A DNA stretch of 64,000 bases from Thalassotalea_A litorea. GTDB taxonomy: Bacteria; Pseudomonadota; Gammaproteobacteria; Enterobacterales; Alteromonadaceae. Positions 53,768 through 62,383 of this stretch are shown here, one piece after another. Numbering within the stretch: the stretch's first letter is position 1; every line of letters begins with the position of its first letter. The notes beneath the pieces are model-generated. The model saw only the letters and a program-made list of their open reading frames with translations, had not been told where the DNA came from and did not search any database. Location: the NCBI RefSeq assembly GCF_043642205.1, contig NZ_JBHZSG010000007.1, positions 62,001-126,000 of the forward strand, written 5' to 3'. A program made the translations under genes and the position numbers.

Positions 53768-54328
53768 TTACTCCAGTTCTTCAATCGAAAAACTGTAATT
53801 TTTGTTCATGTGCTGGAACCGGATAGTATCACTATTTACTTCAATTTTTACGATAATTTTTTTGCTTACATCTTCTAGTATGCGAACTTGCGGCGACACC
53901 TGCTGAGACATTCTCGAGCCGGTTAAATTATTATTTAATCGGTCAACAGGCCAATACACAAGCTGGAAGTCGGCTAAGATATACGGTGCTAATTGCTGCC
54001 ATTGCTGTATATAAGACCGAACCTGTAAAGGTTGTCCTTGGGTAAACTCAATTTCAAAAGCAGGAAGAGAATCAGGTGTTAACGCCACCATCACAATACC
54101 CTTACTCGAAATTTCAGTTTGCACGATAAATTCAAAACGCTTGCCCTGGGCCGTTACACTAAATAATTGACTCAAAGATCGATTGATAAGTGCCTCTGGG
54201 GGTGGCGTCAACGTTAGCTCAATCCCTTGTTCCAGATCAACCCGATACTCATCATCACGATTCGTGACACTGCAAGACAGAGTCACCAGACAGGACAAAA
54301 CCGTAACGAGCGTTAATTTCCACGACAT
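53768..54328 (-). CDS. DUF3261 lipoprotein, polyene cluster
   Basis: This 186-residue protein has a lipoprotein signal peptide MSWKLTLVTVLSCLVTLSCSV (lipobox LSCS). The core (FEFIVQTEISSKGIVMVALTPDSLPAFEIEF, APYILADFQLVYWPVDRLNNNL) matches DUF3261 proteins that recur in aryl-polyene gene clusters and are thought to assist, with the LolA-like carrier and MMPL exporter, delivery of the pigment lipid to the outer membrane. That role is from cluster context. Its start overlaps the flavoprotein gene by 16 bp. Confidence 0.82.
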   Translation of the reverse strand: MSWKLTLVTVLSCLVTLSCSVTNRDDEYRVDLEQGIELTLTPPPEALINRSLSQLFSVTAQGKRFEFIVQTEISSKGIVMVALTPDSLPAFEIEFTQGQPLQVRSYIQQWQQLAPYILADFQLVYWPVDRLNNNLTGSRMSQQVSPQVRILEDVSKKIIVKIEVNSDTIRFQHMNKNYSFSIEELE

Positions 54329-55560
54329 AAGTCTGACAATACCTTAAATCTTCTTTTACTTTTCGCGACATAGGGATTCTCAACATCCCATGCATAACCG
54401 GCTAAAATCGAAGAAATCATTTCCCGGACCTCCGGCTCCTGTTTCGGGTAAAAGATAACATCCTGAAAACTGCCTTCATACCATGCGGTAACGAAGGTTC
54501 TGAAGCAATCAATGCCGAGACGCAGCTGTTTCTCATAGTCTTCTGTAAAATCTACTGACTGACCCTGTAAGTATTTATCAACCAAGGGTGCGATCATCGC
54601 TGCGGATTTTGTCGCGATAGTTACACCTGAGGAAAAAACAGGATCGAGGAACTCACCAGCGTTTCCTAACAATGCGTAATTGTTGCCAACTAATGAAGAC
54701 ACATTGGCGGCGTAACCGACGATGTTGTTAACAGCAGCACAATTCTCATATTCGCTGAGCAAACTGCTAAGGTTCGGCGCTTGCTGGATTAACAGCTTTA
54801 ACACTTCTTCATTAGTCAATGATTGATATTGCTCGAAAAATTCTGCTTCTGCGACAACACCGATACTGGAAGTACCGTCGGCAAATGGAATCAGCCAATA
54901 CCAGACATCCTGATACTCAGGGTGAACAGTGATCAAAATCTTATTGCGATCAAAGCTATCATCACAAATATTGTCTCTGATGTGAGTAAAGTAAGAACAT
55001 CTGGATGGAAAATCGGAAGGCGTTTCCAATTCCAATAATTTTGGTAATACCCGGCCGAATCCACTGGCATCAAGTAAAAATTTTCCAGACAAATGATATG
55101 TGCTTTTATCCGGCGCTTGTACTTCTATGGACGGGGTGTCGCCATCTACGTCGACTGACAACACAGAATGCTGGTATCGAATGTCTACGCCTTGTTGTTG
55201 CGCACTATCGGCTAAAGCTTTATCAAAGTCAGCTCGTTTTACCTGAAACGTCGTTCCCGGACCCGCAGAAAATTTTTTGGTAAAATCAAATTCAGTTTGC
55301 TCGCCATTTTTATGGAAAACCGCACCATCTTTGAATTGGAACCCTGCATGACTTGCTTGCTCTCTGACGGCATCATCCATACCGGCCTGTTGCAAGAAAA
55401 CCATGCACTGTGGCAACAAACTTTCCCCAATTGAAAATCTGGGGAATTGTTGCCTTTCAACAATCACCACTGAATAACCCATTTTAGACAACATAGCACT
55501 TGCCACGGCTCCTGAAGGACCAGCACCAATGACTATGACATCAGCCTGTTCTGTTTTCAT
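54313..55560 (-). CDS. FAD-dependent oxidoreductase with halogenase-type motifs, polyene cluster
   Basis: This 415-residue flavoprotein has the Rossmann motif VIVIGAGPSGAVASAML (residues 8-24) and the ERQQFPRFSIGESLLP segment of the geranylgeranyl-reductase/halogenase superfamily. WYWLIP at 220-225 is exactly the WxWxIP signature of flavin-dependent halogenases, followed by GTSSIGVVAE. GFQFKDGAVF (73-82) resembles the segment carrying the catalytic Lys in phenol-type halogenases (Lys77). It may halogenate the aryl ring of the polyene, as in brominated xanthomonadins, or act as a hydroxylase/reductase. It overlaps MMPL and DUF3261 genes by 20 and 16 bp. Confidence 0.82.
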   Translation of the reverse strand: MKTEQADVIVIGAGPSGAVASAMLSKMGYSVVIVERQQFPRFSIGESLLPQCMVFLQQAGMDDAVREQASHAGFQFKDGAVFHKNGEQTEFDFTKKFSAGPGTTFQVKRADFDKALADSAQQQGVDIRYQHSVLSVDVDGDTPSIEVQAPDKSTYHLSGKFLLDASGFGRVLPKLLELETPSDFPSRCSYFTHIRDNICDDSFDRNKILITVHPEYQDVWYWLIPFADGTSSIGVVAEAEFFEQYQSLTNEEVLKLLIQQAPNLSSLLSEYENCAAVNNIVGYAANVSSLVGNNYALLGNAGEFLDPVFSSGVTIATKSAAMIAPLVDKYLQGQSVDFTEDYEKQLRLGIDCFRTFVTAWYEGSFQDVIFYPKQEPEVREMISSILAGYAWDVENPYVAKSKRRFKVLSDLCRGN

Positions 55561-57787
55561 AAATATCCTTGACGATGAAAGGTGAAGTAAAATAAATGAA
55601 GATTACACCAAAGGTAACGGTAAGCCCGAAACTGAATACTGCTGGTGTATGGCTAAAAATTAACATTCCAAAAACAATAAGCGAAGATGCCGCAGACAGG
55701 AAAATAGCGGTAGTTGTATCTCTGTTTAGCCCCTTTATGCGGTACAGGGCCAGGTAATCAACCGCTAATGCCATCAGCAATATCACGCTCAGCATATTAA
55801 AAATATTTAACTGTTGTTGAACAAGTTGTGACCCTGCCAGCGCTGAAACAACCGCGCCAACTAAAATCGCAATACACCTAAGCGCAGTGTTCGTATCAAA
55901 CTTAAACCAAAATATCACGACGATAAGTAACATCGCGAAAACGGCCCAAAGCATTAAATTAAAGCGCAATTCGGTAATAGCCTGTGTCAGCGATTGTTGC
56001 TTATCAACGACGATGAGTTGGCCAGAAAATTGCTCAGCCAATTGCTCGATATGGAGCTTATCAATATGGTCTATTTCCATCCTAGTAACCACGCCTTGCT
56101 CGGATTGATAAAGGTAAGTTTTGGCATACTGACTTATCGCACTATTTTGTAATTCGGCTAGAGTCAGCACCCCTTGACCATCAAAACTAATTGGCATAGT
56201 CAGCATTTGGTTTACCAACGCAAATACGCCTGAGTCAATGCTATCTTGCAAAGTTTTGAGGTTAGCAACCTGACGCTGTTGCGAGGGTAACCAATTTGAT
56301 ATTCCGAATGATTTGCCACGCTCTGATATGGTATTTACCATAGCTGATACAGACTCTTCCAATACCAGAACGTCCTCTATATCTTTAGCTTGCAGATAGA
56401 TGAATGATTTATCTGTTAAACCAAGCGCCTTTCTGTGCATTGATTCACTGGAAACCAATTTTTCACTACTTGCCGAAAGTAAAGCTACGCGGTCATCGAA
56501 TTTCAAACCGTTTAGGAAAACAATCGCAAAACCAAGGCACGCGACAGAGGCCCAAACATAAGGTTTCATTCCCCAGGTTTGATTCGACACTTTGGTCATC
56601 CAAACGGAAGATAATGCCGATGATTTTCTTGGTACCAACTTAGGAACCACATAGATACTGGACAGTAGCGCCCCCAATAATCCAAATCCCACAAATACGC
56701 TAACCTGTGCTAATAATTCTATTGGCATCATCAAGAACAATAGATAAGCCAGCAGCGTAGTCAAAAATCCGAGCATCAATGCCTGCAAGACTTTCTTAGA
56801 TGGCTCGCGCTCGGTTGAAAATTTGCCATCAGCAAGTATATGAAAGCAATAGTCGATACAAATTCCGACGAGCGTAATACCAAATACCAGACTAAGGAGA
56901 TGAATCTGTTCAAAGCACCAGATTAATCCTGCAAGACCAACCAAAATCGCATTGGCGAGGCTCAAATTAATGGCGATAACCGGCAGCAAGGATCGAAAAG
57001 CGAAATAAACCAAAATTATCAAGGCGATCAGACTTAATCCGCCAAAGTAAGTCACCTCAAATTCTGCAATAGAAGAATTTTCTGCCGCATGCAAGGGAAT
57101 ACCAGAGGCTTCAATATCGACGTTCGGATACCTCTGTTTAATCTCATTTATCCAGCTATTCAGTTGCTGATACATTTCCTGAGCAGCTTTAAAATCTTTT
57201 TTGACGTCAGTGATATTTAGAAATAACCACACATAATTGACCTCGCCGCGCTGGTCAAGACTAACTAAGGCATCGTTATCGTTTGTTAAGGGCGATTGAG
57301 TAGCCAATTGACTGGATAAATAGTTTGCCAGCGACAAACTTGGGTCGTCATTGATAGTAGCTGAGACGAACGGGTCCGCACTGGCATACTGAGAAAGAAG
57401 CCAGTCATTAAAGGTATTAGGTGTGGATAATTGGGTTAGATAATAGTCGGAAACGAGATTTCCGGCGTAGTCGCGATAAAAATTGATGATATCTTTCATC
57501 GCCGTTAAAGATACTTCCGTATCAAGCCAGTTTTTATTTGCTGCTTTTTCGCGAAGGGCTTGATGTGCTAACCATTTATCGTCACCACTGAATGAAACTC
57601 TTACTCGGCTACTTTGTGTTTCCACAAAATAGGTTTCGGCTTCAGCGACAATTTCTGGATATTGATTATGCGGAAGCAACGCCAGAATATCGGCGTTGAA
57701 TTTCAGTTTGCCCGAGATTATGCCTACAACTAACAATAATATCGTCAGGCTAAGTTGCGCCCAAAATGCATATCTAATGTATTGCAT
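55541..57787 (-). CDS. MMPL/RND-family exporter, polyene cluster
   Basis: This 748-residue protein has the MMPL layout: one helix at the N-terminus (YAFWAQLSLTILLLVVGIISG), a large periplasmic loop, five helices in the middle (from GGLSLIALIILVYFAFRSLLP), a second loop and five C-terminal helices (from LMLWAVFAMLLIVVIFWF). GICIDYCFHILADGKF and ALAVDYLALYRIKGL carry the family's conserved Asp-Tyr pairs used for proton coupling. It probably exports the aryl-polyene lipid across the inner membrane (ApeM position), working with the LolA-like and DUF3261 proteins. Confidence 0.9.
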   Translation of the reverse strand: MQYIRYAFWAQLSLTILLLVVGIISGKLKFNADILALLPHNQYPEIVAEAETYFVETQSSRVRVSFSGDDKWLAHQALREKAANKNWLDTEVSLTAMKDIINFYRDYAGNLVSDYYLTQLSTPNTFNDWLLSQYASADPFVSATINDDPSLSLANYLSSQLATQSPLTNDNDALVSLDQRGEVNYVWLFLNITDVKKDFKAAQEMYQQLNSWINEIKQRYPNVDIEASGIPLHAAENSSIAEFEVTYFGGLSLIALIILVYFAFRSLLPVIAINLSLANAILVGLAGLIWCFEQIHLLSLVFGITLVGICIDYCFHILADGKFSTEREPSKKVLQALMLGFLTTLLAYLLFLMMPIELLAQVSVFVGFGLLGALLSSIYVVPKLVPRKSSALSSVWMTKVSNQTWGMKPYVWASVACLGFAIVFLNGLKFDDRVALLSASSEKLVSSESMHRKALGLTDKSFIYLQAKDIEDVLVLEESVSAMVNTISERGKSFGISNWLPSQQRQVANLKTLQDSIDSGVFALVNQMLTMPISFDGQGVLTLAELQNSAISQYAKTYLYQSEQGVVTRMEIDHIDKLHIEQLAEQFSGQLIVVDKQQSLTQAITELRFNLMLWAVFAMLLIVVIFWFKFDTNTALRCIAILVGAVVSALAGSQLVQQQLNIFNMLSVILLMALAVDYLALYRIKGLNRDTTTAIFLSAASSLIVFGMLIFSHTPAVFSFGLTVTFGVIFIYFTSPFIVKDIYENRTG

Positions 57788-57807
57788 AAATCAATCCATT
57801 CCCGACG

Positions 57808-58353
57808 CTAGTCCCGGTTATATAGCAATTGTATTTCGGTTTTATTGCCGGATATTTCCAAAACGCTAATATCGGAAACCACTCCACGACCACACAATTG
57901 AATTTGTGCGATAACATCCGAAAGAGACTTTGCCTTAGGCGTCAGAAGTACACACTGTTGCTGCTCGGTCTGAAAAAATCCAAATTGTGTAGCGATTGTT
58001 TCAAGATGTCCGGTAGTTACGGCTTTCAATAATTCAACGACCGGTTTCGCACCAGATATTTCTACTTGATTGCCAATATTATCTTCGGAAAAAATGCGGT
58101 TGCCTCGGATAAATAAAGCGCTATTTACCGGCTTTTTTGTCAACCAATCAAATTCCGTGCCGGACACTCTAAACTGTCCCTCGGAAATAAAAGGTTTTTT
58201 CAGCGCCGCAAAATATTTCTTCTGAACGAAAGTGCCGTTAGCTTCAGTACTGAACTGTAGCGCCAAAGTCTCCTGAACTTGTGTTGTAGTAAGAGAATTC
58301 GCAAGCAGAGCTGGCGCGATAAATAGAAGGAAGCAACTCACTATCCTGAACAT
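57808..58353 (-). CDS. LolA-like outer-membrane carrier protein, polyene cluster
   Basis: This 181-residue periplasmic protein has a signal peptide (FRIVSCFLLFIAPALLANS). The LolA-like half barrel is indicated by GTFVQKKYFAALKKPFISEGQFRVSGTEFDWLTKKPVNSALFI and repeated beta-strands to the C-terminus. It probably ferries the hydrophobic pigment lipid across the periplasm after export by the MMPL protein. Its start overlaps the thioesterase stop by one base. The LolA-like assignment rests on pattern and context (ApeL position). Confidence 0.85.
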   Translation of the reverse strand: MFRIVSCFLLFIAPALLANSLTTTQVQETLALQFSTEANGTFVQKKYFAALKKPFISEGQFRVSGTEFDWLTKKPVNSALFIRGNRIFSEDNIGNQVEISGAKPVVELLKAVTTGHLETIATQFGFFQTEQQQCVLLTPKAKSLSDVIAQIQLCGRGVVSDISVLEISGNKTEIQLLYNRD

Positions 58354-58778
58354 TACAAGTATCCTTTAAGCTTTTCCAACAAGATTGGCGGACTGGCAAA
58401 CAACATTTCTGAGGAGTTTTTATCCACCGCAACCTGAATCGTATATCCTTTGGTTAAAATCGTACCATTCCCGGCGTCAGAAATGACATACTCAATTTTT
58501 AGCCTCGATTCATATTCAACCAGGAACGCTTCTACATTGATTTTCTGAGTAAATACTGCTGAATTCACGTACTTTATCCGCATATCAACAATTGGCCACA
58601 TATATCCTGATGCATCCATATCGATGTAGTCATACTGAATTTTTCTCAACAATTCACAACGAGCTACCTCAAAATATCGAGCATAGTTACCGTGCCATAC
58701 GATGCGCATTGGATCGCAATCATGAAATGGAACATCGATAATGACATTCGCTTTAAGCACAAAACGCTTAGTTTTCAT
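58353..58778 (-). CDS. Acyl-CoA/ACP thioesterase (4-hydroxybenzoyl-CoA thioesterase-like), polyene cluster
   Basis: Start taken at ATG 58778 (MKTKRFVLKANVIIDVPFHDCDPMRIVWHGNYARYFE); a longer frame starting at 58811 lies inside the ammonia-lyase gene. About 141 residues with the hot-dog thioesterase signature VPFHDCDPMRIVWHGNYARYFEVAR, where the Asp is catalytic. It could release or edit acyl or aryl chains (ApeK position). It overlaps the ammonia-lyase gene by 11 bp. Confidence 0.88.
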   Translation of the reverse strand: MKTKRFVLKANVIIDVPFHDCDPMRIVWHGNYARYFEVARCELLRKIQYDYIDMDASGYMWPIVDMRIKYVNSAVFTQKINVEAFLVEYESRLKIEYVISDAGNGTILTKGYTIQVAVDKNSSEMLFASPPILLEKLKGYL

Positions 58779-60312
58779 AAAGGCTCCATCTTTGCTCCTG
58801 GATATAAGCAACCGTTTGCCTTAAAACGCCCTCTAGTGGGCGATCTTCAACCAAGTCGTCAAAGAATTCGGTTACATCGTCATACATAGCCGCCAATTCA
58901 CCCGACAAACTCTGATAGTCAATTACTCCAGTTTGAATACGGATGCGTAACCCCTGAACTGCGGCAAGCAAGCCACTCGCTAGGACCTGTTCGCTTAATT
59001 GCAATACCCGCATTGCGTCTCTGGCCGCTATGGTTCCCATGCTAACCTTGTCCTGATTATGACACTCTGTAGAACGCGAAAAGACGCTGGCGGGCATGGT
59101 TAATTTTAATGCTTCTGCAGTATACGCTGAAGCGCCTATCTGTACGGCTTTCAAACCATGGTTAATAAATCTGCGCTGATCGCAACTGGAGGAGAGGTTT
59201 GAAGGCAGGCCGTTATTGTAACGAGTGTCGACTAGGGAGGCTATCTGCCTATCAACTAAATCGGCAAGATTAGCAACACTGGTTTTCATCGAATCCATTA
59301 CCATGGCGATGTGACCACCATAAAAATGCCCACCATGCAGTACATGTTCGCCAACACCATCGATAATCGGGTTGTCATTCGCTGAATTCAATTCATTCTC
59401 AATGGTTTGACGATAAAATCCTAAGCTGTCCTGAAGCACACCAATAACATGAGGCGCGCAGCGAATCGAATACCTGTCTTGCAGCCTCTGAGAGTTTCTT
59501 GGATGCTCATGATGGTTTAAATCACCACGGATCCAGGCAGCGACTTGCTGTTGACCTAAGTGCGGCTTTACCGAAAACAAAATATCGTCAAAATGGTGAC
59601 TATTACCCTGCAACGCCAAACTTGTCATCGCCGTAACCCGGCTTGCCAGCTTAGCCAAATATTCGGCTCTGGAATATGCCAGGCAGGAAATTGCTGTCAT
59701 CACAGCAGTACCGTTCATGATCGCCAACCCTTCTTTAGGGCGAAGCTTTATCGGCGATAAACCAAGCTCAGACATGGCTTGGGAACTATTCACTATATCC
59801 CCTCGAAAATATACATCGCGCTCTCCCACCAGCGCACCAGCGACATAGGATAATGGGGTCAAATCACCACTTGCCCCTACCGATCCTTCTTCTGGAACAA
59901 CGGGCACCACATCCTGATTTATGAACTCAGTTAACAGGTTTAATAATGGCCAGCTAACGCCAGAGTAACCCTGACTTAATGATGCTAAACGTGTTGATAG
60001 AATGGCTCGTCCTTCAATTTTATTAAAGTACTGACCTAATCCACAGCCATGGAAGCGCGTTAAATGCAATGGCAGTTCTTCCACTAGGCGCATTGGAATA
60101 TCTACCGTGACCGAATCCCCATAGCCAGTTGTAACCCCATAGATAACACCATCTTCCTTAAGAAGGGCGTCAAGAAATTCAACTCCTGCATCAATTTTTC
60201 TGACGAAATCAGAACCGCCAGACAATTGAGCATTGGAACGCTGATAAGCAATCTCGAGAATATCTTCAATGGTAAGCGCACCGGCGCCGAACATCACTAC
60301 ATTTGAGGTCAC
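58768..60312 (-). CDS. Aromatic amino acid ammonia-lyase family protein (HAL/PAL/TAL), polyene cluster
   Basis: This 514-residue protein has the MIO-forming triad Ala147-Ser148-Gly149 in GSVGASGDLTPLSYVAGAL, the catalytic Tyr58 in VIYGVTTGYGDS, NGTAVMTAIS, CAPHVIGVLQDSL and LNSANDNPII. It eliminates ammonia from an aromatic amino acid; here it would give a cinnamate- or coumarate-type starter. The selectivity segment reads TRFHGCGLG (Phe87-His88), unlike canonical HAL (SH) or TAL (HL). The start is GTG at 60312 sharing bases with the acyltransferase stop (TAGTG). No hutU, hutI or hutG genes are nearby, so histidine catabolism is unlikely. Confidence 0.9.
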   Translation of the reverse strand: MTSNVVMFGAGALTIEDILEIAYQRSNAQLSGGSDFVRKIDAGVEFLDALLKEDGVIYGVTTGYGDSVTVDIPMRLVEELPLHLTRFHGCGLGQYFNKIEGRAILSTRLASLSQGYSGVSWPLLNLLTEFINQDVVPVVPEEGSVGASGDLTPLSYVAGALVGERDVYFRGDIVNSSQAMSELGLSPIKLRPKEGLAIMNGTAVMTAISCLAYSRAEYLAKLASRVTAMTSLALQGNSHHFDDILFSVKPHLGQQQVAAWIRGDLNHHEHPRNSQRLQDRYSIRCAPHVIGVLQDSLGFYRQTIENELNSANDNPIIDGVGEHVLHGGHFYGGHIAMVMDSMKTSVANLADLVDRQIASLVDTRYNNGLPSNLSSSCDQRRFINHGLKAVQIGASAYTAEALKLTMPASVFSRSTECHNQDKVSMGTIAARDAMRVLQLSEQVLASGLLAAVQGLRIRIQTGVIDYQSLSGELAAMYDDVTEFFDDLVEDRPLEGVLRQTVAYIQEQRWSLYEN

Positions 60313-61292
60313 TACAAATTCTCCATTCTATCTTTTTTAGGTATTTCTTGATGACGGCTGACATCTTCATCTTGTTGCCAAAAAGAATAAAAATTGTACC
60401 ACTGATAAGGGTACAGGCAGGCATAATAAGCCAATCGACGAGCATATTCACGCACGAGATTTTCGATTATCCGCGCACGATTTTTTCGATTCATCGGTAA
60501 TGACTGTCCAACCGGCTCAAATATGACTCTATATTTAGCCTTGTCTTTTAAACAGAACAACCAAAATATAGGCACTTCCATCAACGCTGCCAGAATAAAT
60601 GGCCCTTGAGAGAAAGGCGCCTGCGCTCCCAGAAAATCTTGATAAATCACTCGCCCAGATTGCGAGACGCTAGTTCGGTCTCCCACAATAACGACGAATT
60701 CCCCCTGTTCTGTCTTCTCTTTGAGATGAATAGCCATCGCTGGATTCAAGTCACTAACCTGGATCAGGTTTATCGAAACATCGGCATTAATTCTTTCGAG
60801 AGCTTTATTGAACTTGACTGCGTTTTCAGTAAAGACAAGGACATTAATAACGGCTTTATTATGTAATTGGCTGAGCGCACGACAAACTTCTAAGTTTCCT
60901 AAATGCGAACCGATAAACACCGCACCTTGCTTTTGCTCTACTAACTTAGGAAAAATAGAAGCATCATTGTAAACAATATCTCGCTGACTGATTTTTCCCA
61001 GCCAAGCATCAATTTTATCAAATGCGGAATCAGCGAAGCTACATACATGCTTCAATGTGGTCAACTGACCTCGGTTCTTAAAATAAGGGGTAGCTGCAGC
61101 AACTCGGGTCATGAATTCCTGAGAGGCGGAACGAGTGCTCCGGGATGTCGCGTAAAAATACAAAACCACAGGAAATAACACTATCCATAATAGTTTTCTT
61201 CCAAGGAATTTATAACTCCACATTAAGATCGACATACCTAAGAAGGAGCCACGCTCCTGAATATTCGACCAGTGGTTACGATTCGAAGACAT
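60312..61292 (-). CDS. LpxL/HtrB-like acyltransferase, polyene cluster
   Basis: The frame extends upstream to 61364, but the ATG at 61292 (MSSNRNHWSNIQERGSFLGMSILMW), which shares a base with the preceding stop (TAATG), gives the family-typical N-terminus and 326 residues. HWSNIQERGS and the catalytic motif FIGSHLGNLEVCR (H-x4-E) match the lipid A late acyltransferase family. A hydrophobic helix KLLWIVLFPVVLYFYATS suggests inner-membrane association. It probably transfers an acyl or aryl-polyenoyl chain to a lipid-linked core. Confidence 0.88.
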   Translation of the reverse strand: MSSNRNHWSNIQERGSFLGMSILMWSYKFLGRKLLWIVLFPVVLYFYATSRSTRSASQEFMTRVAAATPYFKNRGQLTTLKHVCSFADSAFDKIDAWLGKISQRDIVYNDASIFPKLVEQKQGAVFIGSHLGNLEVCRALSQLHNKAVINVLVFTENAVKFNKALERINADVSINLIQVSDLNPAMAIHLKEKTEQGEFVVIVGDRTSVSQSGRVIYQDFLGAQAPFSQGPFILAALMEVPIFWLFCLKDKAKYRVIFEPVGQSLPMNRKNRARIIENLVREYARRLAYYACLYPYQWYNFYSFWQQDEDVSRHQEIPKKDRMENL

Positions 61293-62023
61293 TAGCTTAA
61301 GCTTTTCTTTATCAACAATGGGCTTCGCATCAACATTCCAAAGACTAGTCTGGTATGCATCCATGAGATTAACACGTTGTCTTTAAAAGCTTTGAAATGA
61401 GAAACGCCATTTTCGGGGTAAATTACTTGCGTCGGAAAGAATTTGATCGGCACATCCCGCCAATATAAACGCACTAGAATTTCTATATCAAAATCCATTC
61501 GCTTACCCAGCGTCGTTGCTTGCATCAATTCTATACAAGGTTGTAATGGGTAAACTCGAAATCCACACATTGTATCTTTCAGTTGCAATGACAAGGTTTC
61601 AATCATCACCCAAAAATGAGTAATGTACCTCGCCCAGTATCTATGACGAGGTATCGAATCATCATAGACAGGCATGCCGCTGATCACGCTTTGTGGATTC
61701 TGCTTAGAAAGAGCGAGCATCATCTCGATATCATCCAAGCAATGTTGACCATCGCTATCTATCTGAATTGCATAATCATAGCCATCCTGATGTGCCCGTT
61801 TCAATCCACTCTGTACGGCACCTCCTTTGCCTTGATTTTGCTGATGATGAACCAGAGTAAGAAACGTGTATTCACTCTCCAACTGACGAAAATAATTACT
61901 CGCATCTTCATCGCTACCGTCATTAACCATAATCACGGGCAGCTGATACTTCCGAAGTTCCTGCAATAAAGGTTGAAGGTATTCGGTATGATTGAAATTA
62001 GGGATAACAAAGCAGTAACTCAA
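61292..62023 (-). CDS. Family 2 glycosyltransferase, polyene cluster
   Basis: This 243-residue GT-A-fold protein begins MSYCFVIPNFNHTEYLQPLLQEL and has PVIMVNDGSDEDAS, the DxD motif YAIQIDSDGQHCLDD, and RMDFDIEILVRLYWRD. It likely attaches a sugar to a lipid carrier or to the polyene lipid in the cytoplasm. Glycosyltransferase/acyltransferase pairs in this position are typical of aryl-polyene clusters. It overlaps the acyltransferase by one base and lies 3 bp after the small dehydratase. Confidence 0.9.
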   Translation of the reverse strand: MSYCFVIPNFNHTEYLQPLLQELRKYQLPVIMVNDGSDEDASNYFRQLESEYTFLTLVHHQQNQGKGGAVQSGLKRAHQDGYDYAIQIDSDGQHCLDDIEMMLALSKQNPQSVISGMPVYDDSIPRHRYWARYITHFWVMIETLSLQLKDTMCGFRVYPLQPCIELMQATTLGKRMDFDIEILVRLYWRDVPIKFFPTQVIYPENGVSHFKAFKDNVLISWMHTRLVFGMLMRSPLLIKKSLS

Positions 62024-62026
62024 GGC

Positions 62027-62383
62027 TCAATCCTTTACTATGACTCTTCCGGATGCATGGGTACCTGACTGCGATAGTAACGCAAAGGTGAACTTACTGG
62101 CTGATTTTTGCTCGAGTACCAATTCAATCTTCGAATCGGGCTTAATGACCATTTGATATTTCAATACCTCTACCTGATGTACAACATTCGTAGGCATATG
62201 CAAATACTCACAGGCATACTTCACCGCCCAGTCAAGTTGTACAACTCCAGGTAAAATAGGCGCACCCGGAAAATGACCAGAAAAATAACTTAGCTGCTCG
62301 GAGACATAGAGTTCCAGGGTCACCTTATCGTTTTCAGTGCGTACCGACAGTATTTCCGGCACAGTGTTGTTATTTTCCGTCAA
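62027..62383 (-). CDS. Small hot-dog dehydratase-like protein (ApeI type), polyene cluster
   Basis: This 118-residue hot-dog protein has the family stretch LYVSEQLSYFSGHFPGAPILPGVVQLDWAV, matching FabZ-like HFPGxPxLPG with the catalytic His in GHFPG. This second, small dehydratase is typical of aryl-polyene clusters and probably works with the other dehydratase at 52132-52581. It overlaps the AMP-ligase gene by 14 bp. Confidence 0.86.
   Translation of the reverse strand: MTENNNTVPEILSVRTENDKVTLELYVSEQLSYFSGHFPGAPILPGVVQLDWAVKYACEYLHMPTNVVHQVEVLKYQMVIKPDSKIELVLEQKSASKFTFALLSQSGTHASGRVIVKD

Noticed and set aside
58768..60312. HutH for histidine degradation
   Set aside because: There are no hutU, hutI, hutG or hutC genes nearby; the gene overlaps polyene-cluster genes on both sides.
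61293..61364. N-terminal extension of the LpxL-like acyltransferase
   Set aside because: It overlaps the glycosyltransferase gene by 73 bp; the TAATG junction at 61292 and family-like HWSNIQERGS support the shorter start.
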